64,000 nucleotides of DNA. Source: Inia geoffrensis (lineage: Eukaryota; Chordata; Mammalia; Artiodactyla; Iniidae). The stretch is taken from assembly GCA_036417435.1 (NCBI GenBank), contig CM070901.1, forward strand, positions 11,816,001 through 11,880,000, read 5' to 3'. The translations under genes were made by a program, and so were the position numbers. Below, one piece after another: positions 34,069-46,440 of the stretch (positions are counted from its first letter, which is position 1; each line of letters begins with the position of its first letter). The notes below the pieces were generated by a model. The model had not been told where the DNA came from. It worked only from the letters and a program-made list of their open reading frames with translations, and searched no databases.

Positions 34069-34736
34069 TGAAAAAAGTTGCAGAACATTAGATTGAACTT
34101 AATACCATTTAGTTTAAAAAAAGCAAATAAACATTGAAAGAAACTCTGTATTGAATATGTAATGTACAGAAAATAACCTGGAAGATATACAACAAAATGA
34201 CATTAATTGTTTGTAAAAATTCTTAGAATTATTGAGTATATTGGAATTTTTACAAAATGAATATGTTGTCATATTGTTTGTTAAATTAAAATATTACATT
34301 CTATATAAAGCCCTTTACACTTTTGAGAAAGTTCAGAGGAACAATGTATATCAATAAAATCATGAACACCAAATGGTATACATTTGAAACACTATTATTT
34401 CTGGAAGCCTTAATGGCTGAAACTTTACAGGCTAAACAACTGGAAAATTTAATTTTTCAACAACTCTGTAAGTTAGGACCTCAATTTACAGATAAAGAAA
34501 TTCATGCATGTGGGTTTACTTGTACAATGTTAATCACAGAGAGTCAATGACAAGGCCAAGATGCAAATTCAAGTTTGTCTAATTTCTAATTAAACCTGAT
34601 TGCTGGCATCTAGTGGGTGTGTATAAATAAAGAACACATTAGAATATTTTCAATTTATAATAATTGTGAGACCTGCAAATAAAATAATTGAAGATGTCCT
34701 AGACAAAGTTTAAAAAAATCACAGTTGAGAACTGTA
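34069..34736. other. Unassigned AT-rich DNA with a MIR-like piece
   Basis: Positions 34430-34560 resemble an antisense MIR ('caatttacagataaagaaat' block and following text), strongly decayed. The rest is unassigned. Confidence 0.4.
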
Positions 34737-36005
34737 TTGAGTTGGCTAAAAAGTTTGTTCAGTTTTTCCCATAAGATGGCTCTAGTAGCACTTAGTTGTC
34801 TTTAACTTCATTAGAAACAATTTTGTTAGATTATATGTGACAGCTGTCATATCAGTGTGCATTTAAAAAAAAGACATCAAAATTGGTGAATTTTTGTGTA
34901 GCCATTTTAATATTGAAGATGGAAGAAAAAAGCAAAACTTTCTGCCTATTTTGCTTTATTATTTCAAAAAATGTAAAAACTCAATTGAAATGCAAAAAGA
35001 GATTTGTGCAGTGTGTGGAGAAGGTGCTGTGACTGATCAAACGTGTCAAAAGTGGTTTGCGAAGTTTCATGCTGGAGATTTCTCCCTGGATGATACTCCA
35101 CGGTCGGGTAGACCAGGTGAAGTTGATAGAGATCAAATTGAGGCATTAATTGAGAATAATCAACATTACACCATGCGGGAGATAGCTGACATACTCAAAA
35201 TATCCAAATCAAGTGTTGAAAGTCATTTGCATCAGCTTGGTTATGTTAATCGCTTTGATGTTTGGGTTCCACATAAGAGAAAAATCCTTGACCGTATTTC
35301 TGTATGTGATTCTCTACTTAAATGTGATGAAAATGTTCCGTTTCTAAAACAAATTGTGATGGGACATGAAAAGTGAATACTGTACAATAATGTGGAATGG
35401 AAGAGATCATGAGCCAAGCAAAATGAACCACCACCGACACACCAAAGGCTGGTCTTCATCCAAAGAAGATGATGTTGTATATATGGTGGGATTGGGAGTC
35501 CTCTATTATGAGCTCCTTCTGGAAAACCAAAGGATTAATTCCAACAAGTACTGCTCCCAATTAGACCAACTGAAAGCAGCACTCAACAAAAAGTGTCCAG
35601 AATTAGTAAACAGAAAATGCGTAATCTTCCATCAGGACAATGCAAGACCGCATGTTTCTTTGATGACCAGGCAAAAACTGTTACAGGTTGGCTGGGAAGT
35701 TCTGATTCATCCACTGTATTCACCAGACAGTGCACTTTCAGATTTCCATTTATTTCGGTCTTTACATAATTCTCTTAATGGAAAAATTTTCAATTCCCTG
35801 GAGGACTGTAAAAGGCACCTGGAAGAGTTCTTTGCTCAAAAAGATAAAACGTTTTGGGAAGATGGAATTATGAAGTTGCCTGAAAAATGGCAGAAGGTAG
35901 CAGAACAAAAGGATGAATACGTTGTTCAATAAAGTTCTTGGTGAAAATGAAAAATGTGTCCTTTATTTTTACTTACAAACCAAAGACACTTTTTGGCCAA
36001 CCCAA
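34737..36005 (+). mobile_element. Nearly full-length mariner transposon
   Basis: A 1.27 kb mariner with both terminal inverted repeats. The left end is ttgagttggctaaaaagttt at 34737. The right end, read in reverse, is ttgggttggccaaaaagtgt ending at 36005. TA precedes the left end (34735-34736), and a TA follows two bases after the right end (36008-36009), so the right flank is slightly altered. Size and layout match the family of about 1.3 kb single-exon elements. The interior is a broken transposase gene, annotated separately. It is one of the better preserved mobile elements in the window. Confidence 0.92.
34894..35935 (+). pseudogene. Mariner transposase, inactivated
   Basis: A Tc1/mariner-family transposase that would bind the element ends and cut and paste the DNA. 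The first frame (34894-35376) contains the N-terminal paired helix-turn-helix region with RSGRPGE at about residues 70-76 and the linker signature WVPH. The second frame (35366-35935) carries HQDNARPH and YSPDSALSDFHLF. The second and third catalytic aspartates are at 35636-35638 and 35741-35743, with 34 residues between them, as in DD34D mariners. It is dead: the first catalytic aspartate is replaced by histidine (codon 35365-35367, GHEK in place of GDEK), a TGA follows at 35374-35376, another in-frame stop lies near 35415, and the frame changes by about 35495. The N-terminal start codon also appears displaced. Confidence 0.92.
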
Positions 36006-37329
36006 AATATGTGAATAGTGTAAAGAAAATATGAATTGAGGAAAATGTTATGATTGGGTTTTGAAAAAATTTGTTTATATATACTTAACTTTTTACTAAA
36101 ATTTCTAAAAATAGATTATAAAATAGGCCAATGTATTGTTAGCATCATTCAAGCTATATATCTATTAATACACTACTCAGGAAAAACTTTTAAGATAATT
36201 ATTTTATTATATATTTTTCTTCAGAGAAGTATATATAAAATAACTCTCCCAACAAATTAAAAATAGTTACCACAGCAATAAAGTCAAGAAATATATGAAA
36301 TATTAATGAAAGATATAAACTAATAGAAACAATATTTAGACCCAAAGTTCTATGAAAATAAAATGATTAAGTATATAAAATTTCCATTTCTGTAGGTCAA
36401 AAACAGTTGATTTCATATGGTTCAACCTAATATTTTAAAATTACCACATGCTGTTTTGCAATTATCCACTCATGTCTTGTAGGAGATTATTATTCTGATT
36501 GTTCAGTTACCATTTATTATACTTTCATTTAAAACTATTAAAAAATAATTTTAATTCCTTTTAAGGAGAAATTCTCTCTCAAGAACACTGGCATAAAGCT
36601 AGAATTCATTTAAAAAAGGCAATCTAAAGAAAGTTTAAAAAACCGTGGGATCTAAAAATGCAGAAAGTAGGCATAAAAATTATCCAATAGGGTAATAAAG
36701 CCATAGAATTTAAGACAGCAAAATTATAATTCCTGTTAGCAAATATTGAATATATTAAATAGTGCAATACTACTCATATATAAAATTTTTAAGAAGTTCT
36801 AAGATATCCTAGGAAGTATAGTGTTTACAAAAAAGAAATCAACATTTCCTAGGTAACAGTTGGTTTATGAAAATTACATATATAATAACAATATATATTC
36901 ATTGGCCATTTATCATATGCTAGGACTGTTAACATTTTATCAGGATTATACCAGATTTTTAGGAATTCCATATAATTTCTAGAATATCTGTATTAATAAC
37001 ATTTACTCATACAATATAACCTGAAAAAGCTTATCACTCATTTGACAATGCTTCCCATGTAATTTAACATACCAAATAATAACAAAGGCCTAAACATTTT
37101 TTTTTTCACTCTCAGGGATCACAGATGATTAGACTAAATTTCCAGGTAGATAATTTACATCTCAAAGCCACAGCAAGAGAAATACCAATTCCCTCTAGAA
37201 AGTTAAATTCCTCTAACTGCATATGGAAAAAACAGTTTTAAAATGTCAAAAGAGTCCCATCTTGGCCATTTCAATGGATATTTTTCAGGTGCTAAATTGC
37301 CAATTCAGTTATAATCAATAGCAGTAATA
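36006..37329. other. Unassigned AT-rich DNA
   Basis: No gene or repeat family recognised. Confidence 0.5.
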
Positions 37330-38325
37330 GACAAAATACATATCACTCACTCACATTCAGAGGCCTCATTTCCAGATGAACTTGAATAAGCATTGAAGTT
37401 ACCAGGAACCCTAAACAAAAGTCAAAACCAGAAAGAGAGAATGGGATTTGGACTCATGTACTAAGACATTCATATACACACCCGAGATAAAAGCCAAACC
37501 AATTCCAGAAGACTCACTTTGCTACAATAGCAGAGTCATCAGGGGCCATTGTTCTCCAGATTTCAAGGAGTCTTGAGACCAAACAGTGTTACAATAAAAA
37601 TATCATTTTCTTTCATGTATGGGAGCATAGTTGAAGATCTCCCAGTTTTGCAAAATATGCTCCTTAGAGGACTATAAGTTGGAACAGAGCTCTGATCACC
37701 CATACTTAGTTATTCACAGCAAAACAGCAAACCAATGCAATGCTGTGTGGTCTCTCACGGTTGCAGTTTCCGCGCCACTGAAAGGGAAATTCCCAACCTA
37801 TGCTACACCATAGGTGATGCCAATGCAATAGAAAAGAATACACTGGTGTTGTCAGAGCTCAGAGACCAGAGACCTCTCAATCAGCCAATGCAAGTACTAA
37901 TACACACATACATTCAAACAACAAATATGGTCCCAAAAACAAGAGATCAGATGAGGTGTAGCTGCAAAATTCCACTTCCACTCCCATACGGGTGCCTCCA
38001 AACAGATTGGCCCAGTTCTTGAAAGATAATGGGCCCAGAGAGGCTTGCTTCCTGAAGGGAAGTGAGCCCCGATGCAGCGGGTAGAATTTTCCCATCCTGT
38101 GCAAACTGGAGTGACTCACCCCTAAGCAATGTTGAGTGTGGACTGTAGCTCAGGATGTTTCTCAGCTCCCAAGAGCTTCATGCCAGGGTAGCCAGCACCT
38201 ATCAGGGAGAGTCCCTCTGAGTTCCCTGGAGTGAAATGAGCTCAGGCAGCTGCTGGGACCCAGGGAAGGGGCTGCCCCCTGCCAGGGTTGACCTGCCATG
38301 CACATGGACTCCTATCTGGCTCACC
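37330..38325 (-). mobile_element. Possible ERV1 leader/internal remnant
   Basis: It lies directly downstream, on the minus strand, of the LTR at 38326-39165, where a primer-binding site and untranslated leader are expected. It is less AT-rich (especially 37960-38325) than surrounding DNA. No gag, pol or env domain is recognisable. The left edge is a guess. Confidence 0.35.
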
Positions 38326-39165
38326 AAAATTTTTACCCAGTGCAAGTTTGTGTGCCCAACTGACAGTGAGGCAAAACAAACTGAAATGCCAGAGTTTGAA
38401 GCAGAGAAAGGTTTATTGCAGAGCCAAACAAGGAAAACAGGTGGCTCATGCTCAAAAACCTCAGACTGTCTGATGGTTTGGGTAAGAAGTTTTTAAATGC
38501 AACCTTTTGGGTGAGTGTTGCGGGACTTGTGACTTTCTTCTGATTGGTTGATGGTGAGGTAACAGGGCAGTAATCCAGGAATCTTGTGCTCAGGCTGAAG
38601 TACCACCCTCTATCTGGGTGGGGGCCTTAGTTTCTGCAGAAGAACTCAAAGATATTGTTATGGGGCTTCCCTGGTGGTGCAGTGGTTGAGAGTCCTCTTG
38701 ACAATGCAGGGGACACGGGTTTGTGCCCCAGTCGGGGAAGATCCCACATGCCGTGGAGCGGCTGGGCCTGTGAGCCATGGCCACTGAGCCTGCACTTCCA
38801 GAGCCTGTGCTCCGCAACGGGAGAGGTCACAACAGCGAGAGGCCCCTAAAAAGGATATTGTTATGTATGTTTCTTGAGGAGGAACCAGGACCCTGTTTTA
38901 TCACTGCACCATTGTTTTTGACTGCTCCTCCTTTGTTTCTGCATTCTCTCCCTTCCCTGACTACCAAGTATTTGAATCTGCCCTTTGGAGCTCAGGGAAG
39001 GTCTAGGAGGCTGAATGGAGCCTATTTCCTGCAAACAACAAATGCAGGACATGGAAATGATTTGTACCCAGTCCTGCCCAGTTTCATTGTGACACATTAC
39101 AATTATTCAGTTTGTCACATGGCCACAACAAATTGGAAAACAGGATGGGAAAAGTAAATTGTAAT
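38326..39165 (-). mobile_element. ERV1-type LTR, antisense, split by a SINE
   Basis: On the minus strand it has an AATAAA signal at 38412-38417 set in the R region, followed by a U5 containing 'cagtttgttttgcctcactg' that ends near 38326 just before the leader. A TTTAAAAA TATA-like box is at about 38490. The upstream end is near 39115-39165 but was not fixed. A CHR SINE has inserted in U3 (38663-38853). It is an old retroviral copy with no coding content. Confidence 0.65.
38663..38853 (+). mobile_element. CHR-type SINE nested in LTR
   Basis: Full-length plus-strand copy with a very short tail (ctaaaaag). Perfect 12 bp target-site duplication gatattgttatg at 38651-38662 and 38854-38865. Confidence 0.95.
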
Positions 39166-39859
39166 CTAGGTGGCCATAAGAAAATCTAAAATCTTACAGC
39201 TGTATTGAAAAAAGAATGAATAAAGGGAGCAATGAACAGTTTCTGCTATATCCACAATAGATTGTCAGTCAAAAAACAAAGCAGCATCCAGAAGAATATA
39301 TAATGGTCATATCTAATATACATAATAGTCAAATAAAATAATATTGATATTTGCTATTATATTTGCAAGTGTGTGTGTTTCTATTTGGGTAGCTGTATAT
39401 ATCAGCATGTCTCCAGAGTTAGATTATGGGTTAAGTGGAAGCAGAAAGTAAAGATTTTTACATTTTTTCCTTTAGACTTCTATACATTTATTTTTCAAAG
39501 ATTATATGCTACTTTGATAACTTAAAACAAAGAAAAAGAAAAATGTAGCTTCAAGAGATTTAATTGGTAAATTAACAGTTTGAATTGACAAACAATATAT
39601 CTTAATGAAATGAAAATAAACCGGAAAGCAAATATCTAAATGTCACATCTGTTTTTAGTGTTATATTTTAAGACATTATTGTAGATGTTGGATAGCAACT
39701 CAATGTTCTGTTTTTTGCCTATCAAACTAGGATAAGTCCAAAAGGGTGCCAGAATTCTTGTAAGAAATCATATAAGGATTCATAAGCTCTACAAGAAAGA
39801 AAATTTTAAAGCAGTCAACTATGTTCCTTGTCAGCAACTGTGTAATATTTTCTGAATTA
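39166..39859. other. Unassigned AT-rich DNA
   Basis: No gene or repeat family recognised. Confidence 0.5.
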
Positions 39860-40062
39860 TCTAGAACAATGATCTTTGGAATATGATCTACATGGACCAG
39901 CAGCAGAAGCAGGAGCAGCAGCACTTGAGAACTTGCTAGAATTCCTAGCAACCCCCTCCTATTCCATCAGAAACTCTATAGGTGGAGTCTGACAATCTGC
40001 CTTTTTATATAAAGCTTTGCAGGTGATTCCAATGCAAGCTCAAATTTGAGAACCACTGACCT
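39860..40062 (-). mobile_element. MER5A-like hAT-Charlie element
   Basis: The right end 'caaatttgagaaccactg' and the preceding 'gcaggtgattccaatgcaag' are typical of MER5A, as is 'agaaactctataggtggagt' in the middle. The element is decayed and includes an imperfect GCA-rich patch at 39898-39925. Non-coding. Confidence 0.7.
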
Positions 40063-42554
40063 AGATAATTACTTCACCCTTTGGCTTTGTTTTCCTTCTG
40101 CAAACATGTCAGTAATTGCTATGGAAACGTATTATAATATAGTCAACATGCAATTATCTCTGATATTCAGGGAGCAGAGTGATTTGGACAAGAGAATACC
40201 CTGGATAATACACATATCTCTCTTTGGCTGTTAGTTTCAGACTCCGCCCACCTGTACATTTTTTTGCCAGAGCCCCAAATGAGAACTGTAATTGACTGAC
40301 TCATGTTTCAGCTCTTTTCTTCCTCCTGCCCACTCTCTGGTGAAGGTGTTAATGAGCAGCGAAATAGCCTGAAGGCAAACAGCAGGAGGAGAAAGGAGGA
40401 GAGCCCTCTCCCTCTGAAGATGTGAGATTATACTATAATATCAAAAACAATTTTTTAAAAAAAACTCTTTTTCCTGTCTTAAAACTTCTTAACATGCCAA
40501 TATTAAATTCATTTTAAACACTTTCTAGTAAAAATTTGAGCTGTTATGGTGGTACTAGTATTTTCTCAAGATTACTGTCTTTTCCTTCAACTATTGGTTG
40601 ATTGTCTCTCTCCTTTAGTCCTGTTTGACTAGTTTCAGTCTATTCCCTCTACAACTGCTATCAACAAAGCCTTCCTTTCCTTCTCTCTATATCTCTATAA
40701 ATTTTCATCTTCCTGTTCAATTGGCTTTGAATGCTAGTCTGTAAACCTACTTCAAAACAGAAAAGAAAAAAAGGAAAAGTAACATAATATTAAATACAAA
40801 GCCACTATTATAGGTATAATTCTAAAGGTGTTCCTGGATTTGAAACATCAAATAAACCTCAGTTTGAAGGGTGTTGTTTGGCTTCTCTGTCTGTATTTCT
40901 CTCTGCAGAGTGGTAGTAAGAAAAAAATCCTTTTAGAAATTCTTTTTGTGATTTTGACTGAAAAGAAAAATAAAGCATCATATCATCAATATAGTCAAGA
41001 GGTAGCCCTTCCCCCCCAAAACCTAATATCATTATTTCATAAATCTTAAAAATGAGCTTCCGTAGACATATAATAACAGCATTGCAGATTATATATCACT
41101 TAATAGGGTAGAAAGCTCTGGGTAAGATAACTGCCATGTTGACCCAATGATACTGATGGGATTGTTACAGATACAGCATTGGTGCTGAGGCCATGCCCAC
41201 TGTCAATGTTAATACTACTATACTAATCTTAATTCTCTTACTAAAAGGCTGAGCCATGTGCCATGTTTGATGTGATTTAGCTTGTTGATCTTTGTTAGAC
41301 GTTTTTGTTGAGATCAAAGTAAATCAAAGAAAATTTCAAAGATCATAGTCATTTGATCACTATATTAATGTTTTCAAGGTTTACCACATAGAAATGTAAA
41401 CTGGAACACTGATACCATGAGCAATGTTTCTATGTACAATAAGATAACTTATTTTAACTTTAGTTTAAAAGGGCACTAATTCTTTCTCTTCAAAATTGTT
41501 TCTTTGAGAAGATCCATGTAAATGTTACTATTAATGTTTAAGATAAATTTGAAATTTAAAAAGAAATGGTTTTCAAATTATTTTCAGTCGTTTCCAATGT
41601 TTTCAAAGTCTTATCTGTTGAAATTGAATTTGAATTCTGATAAAGAGGCAAAAATATTTGGGGCCATTCTGGTGAATAAAATAAGTAATCAAGCCTCAGT
41701 AGAAATGAAATATGATAGCACAGAAAGAGGAAGATTCTCTCTGGTGGCTGTGTAAACAGAAGCTGAAGGCAATTCCATATCTTGGTCTCTCAGTAGAATT
41801 AAAGGTGTTCGTTATGAGCTATGTTTCTGTTAGTTTCAAGAACTGTCTGACGTACCCATGTCCTGCACAATTATTGATAAAAGTGTATGGCAGATGCTAC
41901 TCAAATGTATTCAGTTTTGTAATATAATCAATCTATAACTAAGCCACCAGCATGCCACCATAACTGATGGAGAGAATCAGCAGCATAGCCTATCAAGGCT
42001 GTTCTTTGTTTCAGTTTTTGCTGGAAATAAATGTCACTAAGGACATTCTTGACTACAGGAAGGTAAAAATAAAAATAGTTTTTGGAAATTGAATTTTGCC
42101 CTATATACATCTGTGAAGTCTCTGTTTTTATTTTATCTGTTGTGCATGAAGGAGCAGCACATTTGTCTTAAACAGTTCAAAACAGCATATTCGATATCCT
42201 TTTTAATTTCTGGATTTTAAATAAAGATATATGCTTGCACCTGTCATTTGACAGAATAAACAATGCAATGATGCATTTTTAATATGCCAATATTAGCTTT
42301 GCTATTAAATATGTGTAACTCTTACTTTTAAAGCCAGCAGCTGTTCTCACATAGCAGAACTGCTGCCAGACTTAATGAAAATAATTCCTACCATTTCTAA
42401 TTCAGGCTTATCCACATGTGTAGAGAGTTGCAAACATCTGAGAATCCAAAGTTTCCTGCCTATATTTAAATCTAAATCTTGACTAATTTTTTTAAGACTG
42501 TAGGTCTTGAAAATAGAATCCATTAAAAATACTGGTATTAAAATGGCAATTATA
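40063..42554. other. Unassigned DNA
   Basis: No gene recognised in about 2.5 kb. Positions 40240-40420 are less AT-rich and hold a GC box-like 'ctccgcccacc' and an AP-1 consensus (tgactca, 40297-40303). Both could be chance. Confidence 0.45.
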
Positions 42555-42965
42555 TTAGAACCCAGTTACTGTTGCTGAATCCAAACTACCTGACAACTCA
42601 GGCTTGAAACAACATTTTATTATGCCCACTGGTTTTGTGGATCAGGAAATCAGACAGGATATAGCAAGAGTGACTGTTTTCTATGCAGCTTGACTTCCTC
42701 ACAGCATGGCAGAATCAGGGTGGATGAATTTCATACTTGGTGGCTCAGGGCTTCAAGTTCAAGCATTTCTGTGAATTATGCAGAGTCTGACTCACCTTTC
42801 ATGACCCAAACTCAGGAGTCACTCAACATCACTTCATCATAAACTAATGGTTAAATATATATACAAGCCCACTCAGACCCAAGAGTAGGGTATATAGACT
42901 CCACCTCTTGAAGGAAAGAGTGTAAAAGAATGGTGATCTATTTTAAAACTGCCACACTATTAAAA
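42555..42965. mobile_element. ERVL-class LTR-like fragment
   Basis: It is related in block order to the repeat at 6215-6715, for example 'tttattatgcccactggttt' and 'gactccacctcttgaaggaa'. Strongly decayed. Strand and subfamily not assigned. Confidence 0.45.
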
Positions 42966-43234
42966 TAAGTACCTAAATAGATTGAAGTTGAATTTTTTTA
43001 ATTGGTGCCTAACTCTCTTTCATTTAAATGTGAGAGATGTAGTGTGCAGCAAAAAATGAACCAAGAGTCACAACAAAGACATCTACTTCAGCATCATGTT
43101 CTATACTTAATTATGTACATATAACACCATTAATTATTACAAACTAGAATGGACTATTCAATATTGGTGTCCAAAAGTGTCATTTTATGCATAAAATTAC
43201 GCTGAGTCTATATTTGTATCTTCCTTCAAATATA
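42966..43234. other. Unassigned AT-rich DNA
   Basis: No feature recognised. Confidence 0.5.
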
Positions 43235-44340
43235 TACCACTTTAAAAAACTGCTTTATTGCTATATATTTGGCATATAAAATCTGTACATATTTAGAATG
43301 TATCATTTGATAAGCTGTGAAATATGTGTAAACCCCTGAAAAAATCACCAAGTCAAGATAAAGAACTTATCTGTCATCTCCAAAAATTTTCTAGTGCCTT
43401 TTGCTCTCCCACTTAGCCACTACAGTCTCAGGCATGTTAAACTGCATTTTCACTATAAATTTGTTTGTATGTTTTGTAGAATTTTGTATGTACTGTATGT
43501 ATGTATGTAGGGTATGTATGTTGCATGTATAGAAAGCACTACCTTTTGTCTGACTTCTTTTTCTAAGTACATTTTGAGATTCATTCATGTTATTGTATGC
43601 ATCAATAGTTCAATGTTTTTATTGTTCAGTAGTAATTAATGCTATACATATACCACAATTTGATTATCCACTCACCTACTGATGACCAGTTGGGTTGTTT
43701 CCAGTTTTTGGCTATTACAAACAAAGCTGCTTGGGACCTTTTATGTATAAATATTTGTATAGCTCACTTTCACTTCTGTAGAATAAATACCTCAGAATAG
43801 AATGGCTGAGTGATATGATATACATAATTTTTAGGAAACTGCCTGTTTTCCAAACTGGTTATATCATTTAATGTTTCACCAGCAATATATATATATATTT
43901 ATAAATATATATATAATATATATTCTCATATGTGTATATATGGCTATATATATAATATTAATCTACATCTTCAAATTAGGGGTTAGGGATAATCTCATTC
44001 ATTACAAATATTTAACAAATATGAATTTATTATTTTAGATGTGATTACTCTTTGGTCTGAGTTCTTTAGAAAAATATTTATTAAAATTTTCACATGGATG
44101 AATTTTTGTTTTCTGTGTGGTTATTGTTATCATTTTGTTCTCTGTATCTTGCTTCATTTCAATATGCTTATTAAGATCTTTAGATTTTCTCTTTTACTGA
44201 AGATTTTTTTGCCTTAGGGCATAATTAATTTTTTATAAATTTCCATGGAACAATGAAAAAATATATATACATAAATTGGAGAGTGCAGATGTTTTCCTGC
44301 AAAATCCATTTATGAGATTTGAATGTCTTCTTGTCATTTT
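43235..44340 (-). mobile_element. Old L1 3' end, antisense
   Basis: Reverse-complement L1 tail and ORF2 end: 'tgctttattgctatatattt' start, then 'ccatatgtatcattt'-type UTR, then the ORF2 C-terminal block around 43600-43870 ('ccagttgggttgtttccagt'). An alternating TA stretch at 43887-43945 interrupts it, and weak similarity continues to about 44340. Right edge uncertain. Confidence 0.7.
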
Positions 44341-44774
44341 TGACAGTTATACTGCTTATAGAATACATTAAAAAGCTCTGATTATAATAAATATAATGAA
44401 CCATCTTTTAATAAAATAATAATAATGTATAATGGAGACAATTTGGTCTATAAATTGATGATTTGGTCTTTTGAAAATAACCATGTGTTGGTTTTCTGAA
44501 AAAAATTTGTCTTTTTCCATATGCATGGATACTGTGGAATTAGCGCACAATTATAACTGATTTTTAGCAAAATCAATCATTACATGTTCTATAATTGGAG
44601 CCAGACACATTTCTGTGTAATTCTCAATAAAACTTGAGAAAACAGTATTTAAGTCATCTTGGAGAATCAAGTTGAAACTCTCTCTCACATTCTCATCATT
44701 TTTCTTGTTCATGCTTTAATTAGAGGAGCAAGAGTAAAGGACAGATGATTTAGGAGCTTTAAAGGATTTAATTT
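44341..44774. other. Unassigned AT-rich DNA
   Basis: No feature recognised. Confidence 0.5.
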
Positions 44775-45225
44775 TTAAAAATTTTCACTGAAGTTTGTTG
44801 ATTTGCAATGTTGGGCTAGTTTCTGGTGTATAGCAAAGTGATTCAGTTATACATATATATATATTCTTTTTTTTTTTTTTTTGCAGTACGCGGGCCTCTC
44901 ACTGTTGTGGCCTCTCTCGCTGCGGAGCACAGGCTCCGGACGCGCAGGTTCAGCGGCCATGGCTCACGGGCCCAGCCGCTCCGTGGCATGTGGGATCTTC
45001 CCGTACCGGGGCACGAACCCGTGTCCCCTGCATCAGCAGGCGGACTCTCAACCACTGCGCCACCAGGGGAGCCCCATATATATATATTCTTTTTCAGATT
45101 CTTTTCCATTATGGTTTATTATGGGATATTGAATATAGTTTCTTGTGCTATACAGTAGGACCTTGTTGTTTACCTATTTTATACATAGTAATTTGTATCT
45201 GGTAATCCCAAATTCCTAGTTTATT
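44775..45225 (-). mobile_element. L1 3' tail, antisense, split by a SINE
   Basis: Reverse-complement L1 3' UTR: 'ttttcactgaagtttgttga' at 44781, 'tttctggtgtatagcaaagt' at 44820, then after the SINE 'tgtgctatacagtaggacct' at 45145. It is truncated near 45225. Confidence 0.8.
44871..45074 (-). mobile_element. CHR-type SINE nested in L1 tail
   Basis: Full-length minus-strand copy. The target-site duplication is c(at)6 followed by tctttt, at 44852-44870 and 45075-45093, identical on both sides. Confidence 0.95.
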
Positions 45226-46279
45226 AAGGGATTTAATTATTAAAAAATTTATATAAGTAAATAATGGTTAATGTAATGAAGATACTTATATTTGAAGAGT
45301 TTAAATATGTAATATGTTGAAAGATATTAAATATCTTTACAGAGAATGTTGTTGACGTACAGAATTTAAGAGGAATGACAAAAGTAATTTAATCCATTCT
45401 TTAGTAAAATACTGTATTTTGTGATGAGAATATTAGTTTTACTTTGATGAACTGTAAGACATTAATATTATAATGCCAAGAATTCTAAAGATTAATAGGA
45501 AAAAAAATGAGGCTACTTTTTAGTGAGAAGAAATCTAAATAAGATTTAATGATTTACATTTTATTCAGCAGAAAAGATCAACATTTTCTTATTTTCTACA
45601 TGATACACTACATGATACACATGAATTCCAAAGAAAAATTTATTTTATTAAATTAAAATGTGTTGGATGATCCATTATGTTATAATAATCATGTAAAATT
45701 GCCTTACTTTTTCCTAATGAACATTAATTCCCACCATAAATCTTTATTTTCTTCACCCTCCCTTCAAAATAAGCATTTGCTAGTCAGATGGAACTCAAAA
45801 CCTTTAGCCAACTTACTGCCTCACTCCCTGCCAATTTCTTATACTCCCACCTTTGTATTTACATTAGAGACATATCACTTTTCTTTTAGAATCTGTCTCA
45901 TAATTCTCTCACCACTATCCTCTTACCTCAATTATTTTACTTAGTATTGTTGACTAAACACCATGATATGTCTCATATCCATTCTATTACATAAACCCCC
46001 TCATAATTCAAAGTTATTTTCCTCTTACTTAGACTACTGTACCCAAAGATGCCTCAGCCTACACAGCACTATTCTGTTAGCTAAAAAAAGGAAATCTCAT
46101 TTGTGTTTACAGCCCTGCCAGAGTGTTCAGTTTGGCAAAGGTCACTACTTTAAGGGACATACTCCTATCCCAGACCATCACTTTGTGCCACTTTCCTTCT
46201 CAAAATGTTAATAAATCCTGTGACCTGATGGAGAATGCAAAACAAAACTAAGCAAAAAATGCTTGTGTTAAGCATTACT
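45226..46279. other. Unassigned DNA
   Basis: AT-rich to 45660. Positions 45700-46230 are pyrimidine-rich and could be decayed L2, but no diagnostic block was found. A 12 bp unit (ctacatgataca) is repeated twice at 45597-45620. Confidence 0.4.
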
Positions 46280-46440
46280 TCATTCATGCATGCACTTGTT
46301 TATCTGACTGACCTATACAAGAACCCAATATGTGCCAGGCAATATTTTATTAATTGAGGCTACAGCAGTGAACAGGATGTAAAAATCGTAGCATCTAGGA
46401 CTTGTATATTCTAGTTGGAGAAGTAGAAAACAAACAAACT
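46280..46440 (+). repeat. L2 3' fragment
   Basis: The blocks 'aatatgtgccaggcaatatt' at 46329 and 'ctacagcagtgaacaggatg' at 46360 are typical of the L2 3' end. Confidence 0.7.

Noticed and set aside
43980..43995. Short 'ggggttaggg' resembling telomeric repeat
   Set aside because: Only a single interrupted unit, so chance.
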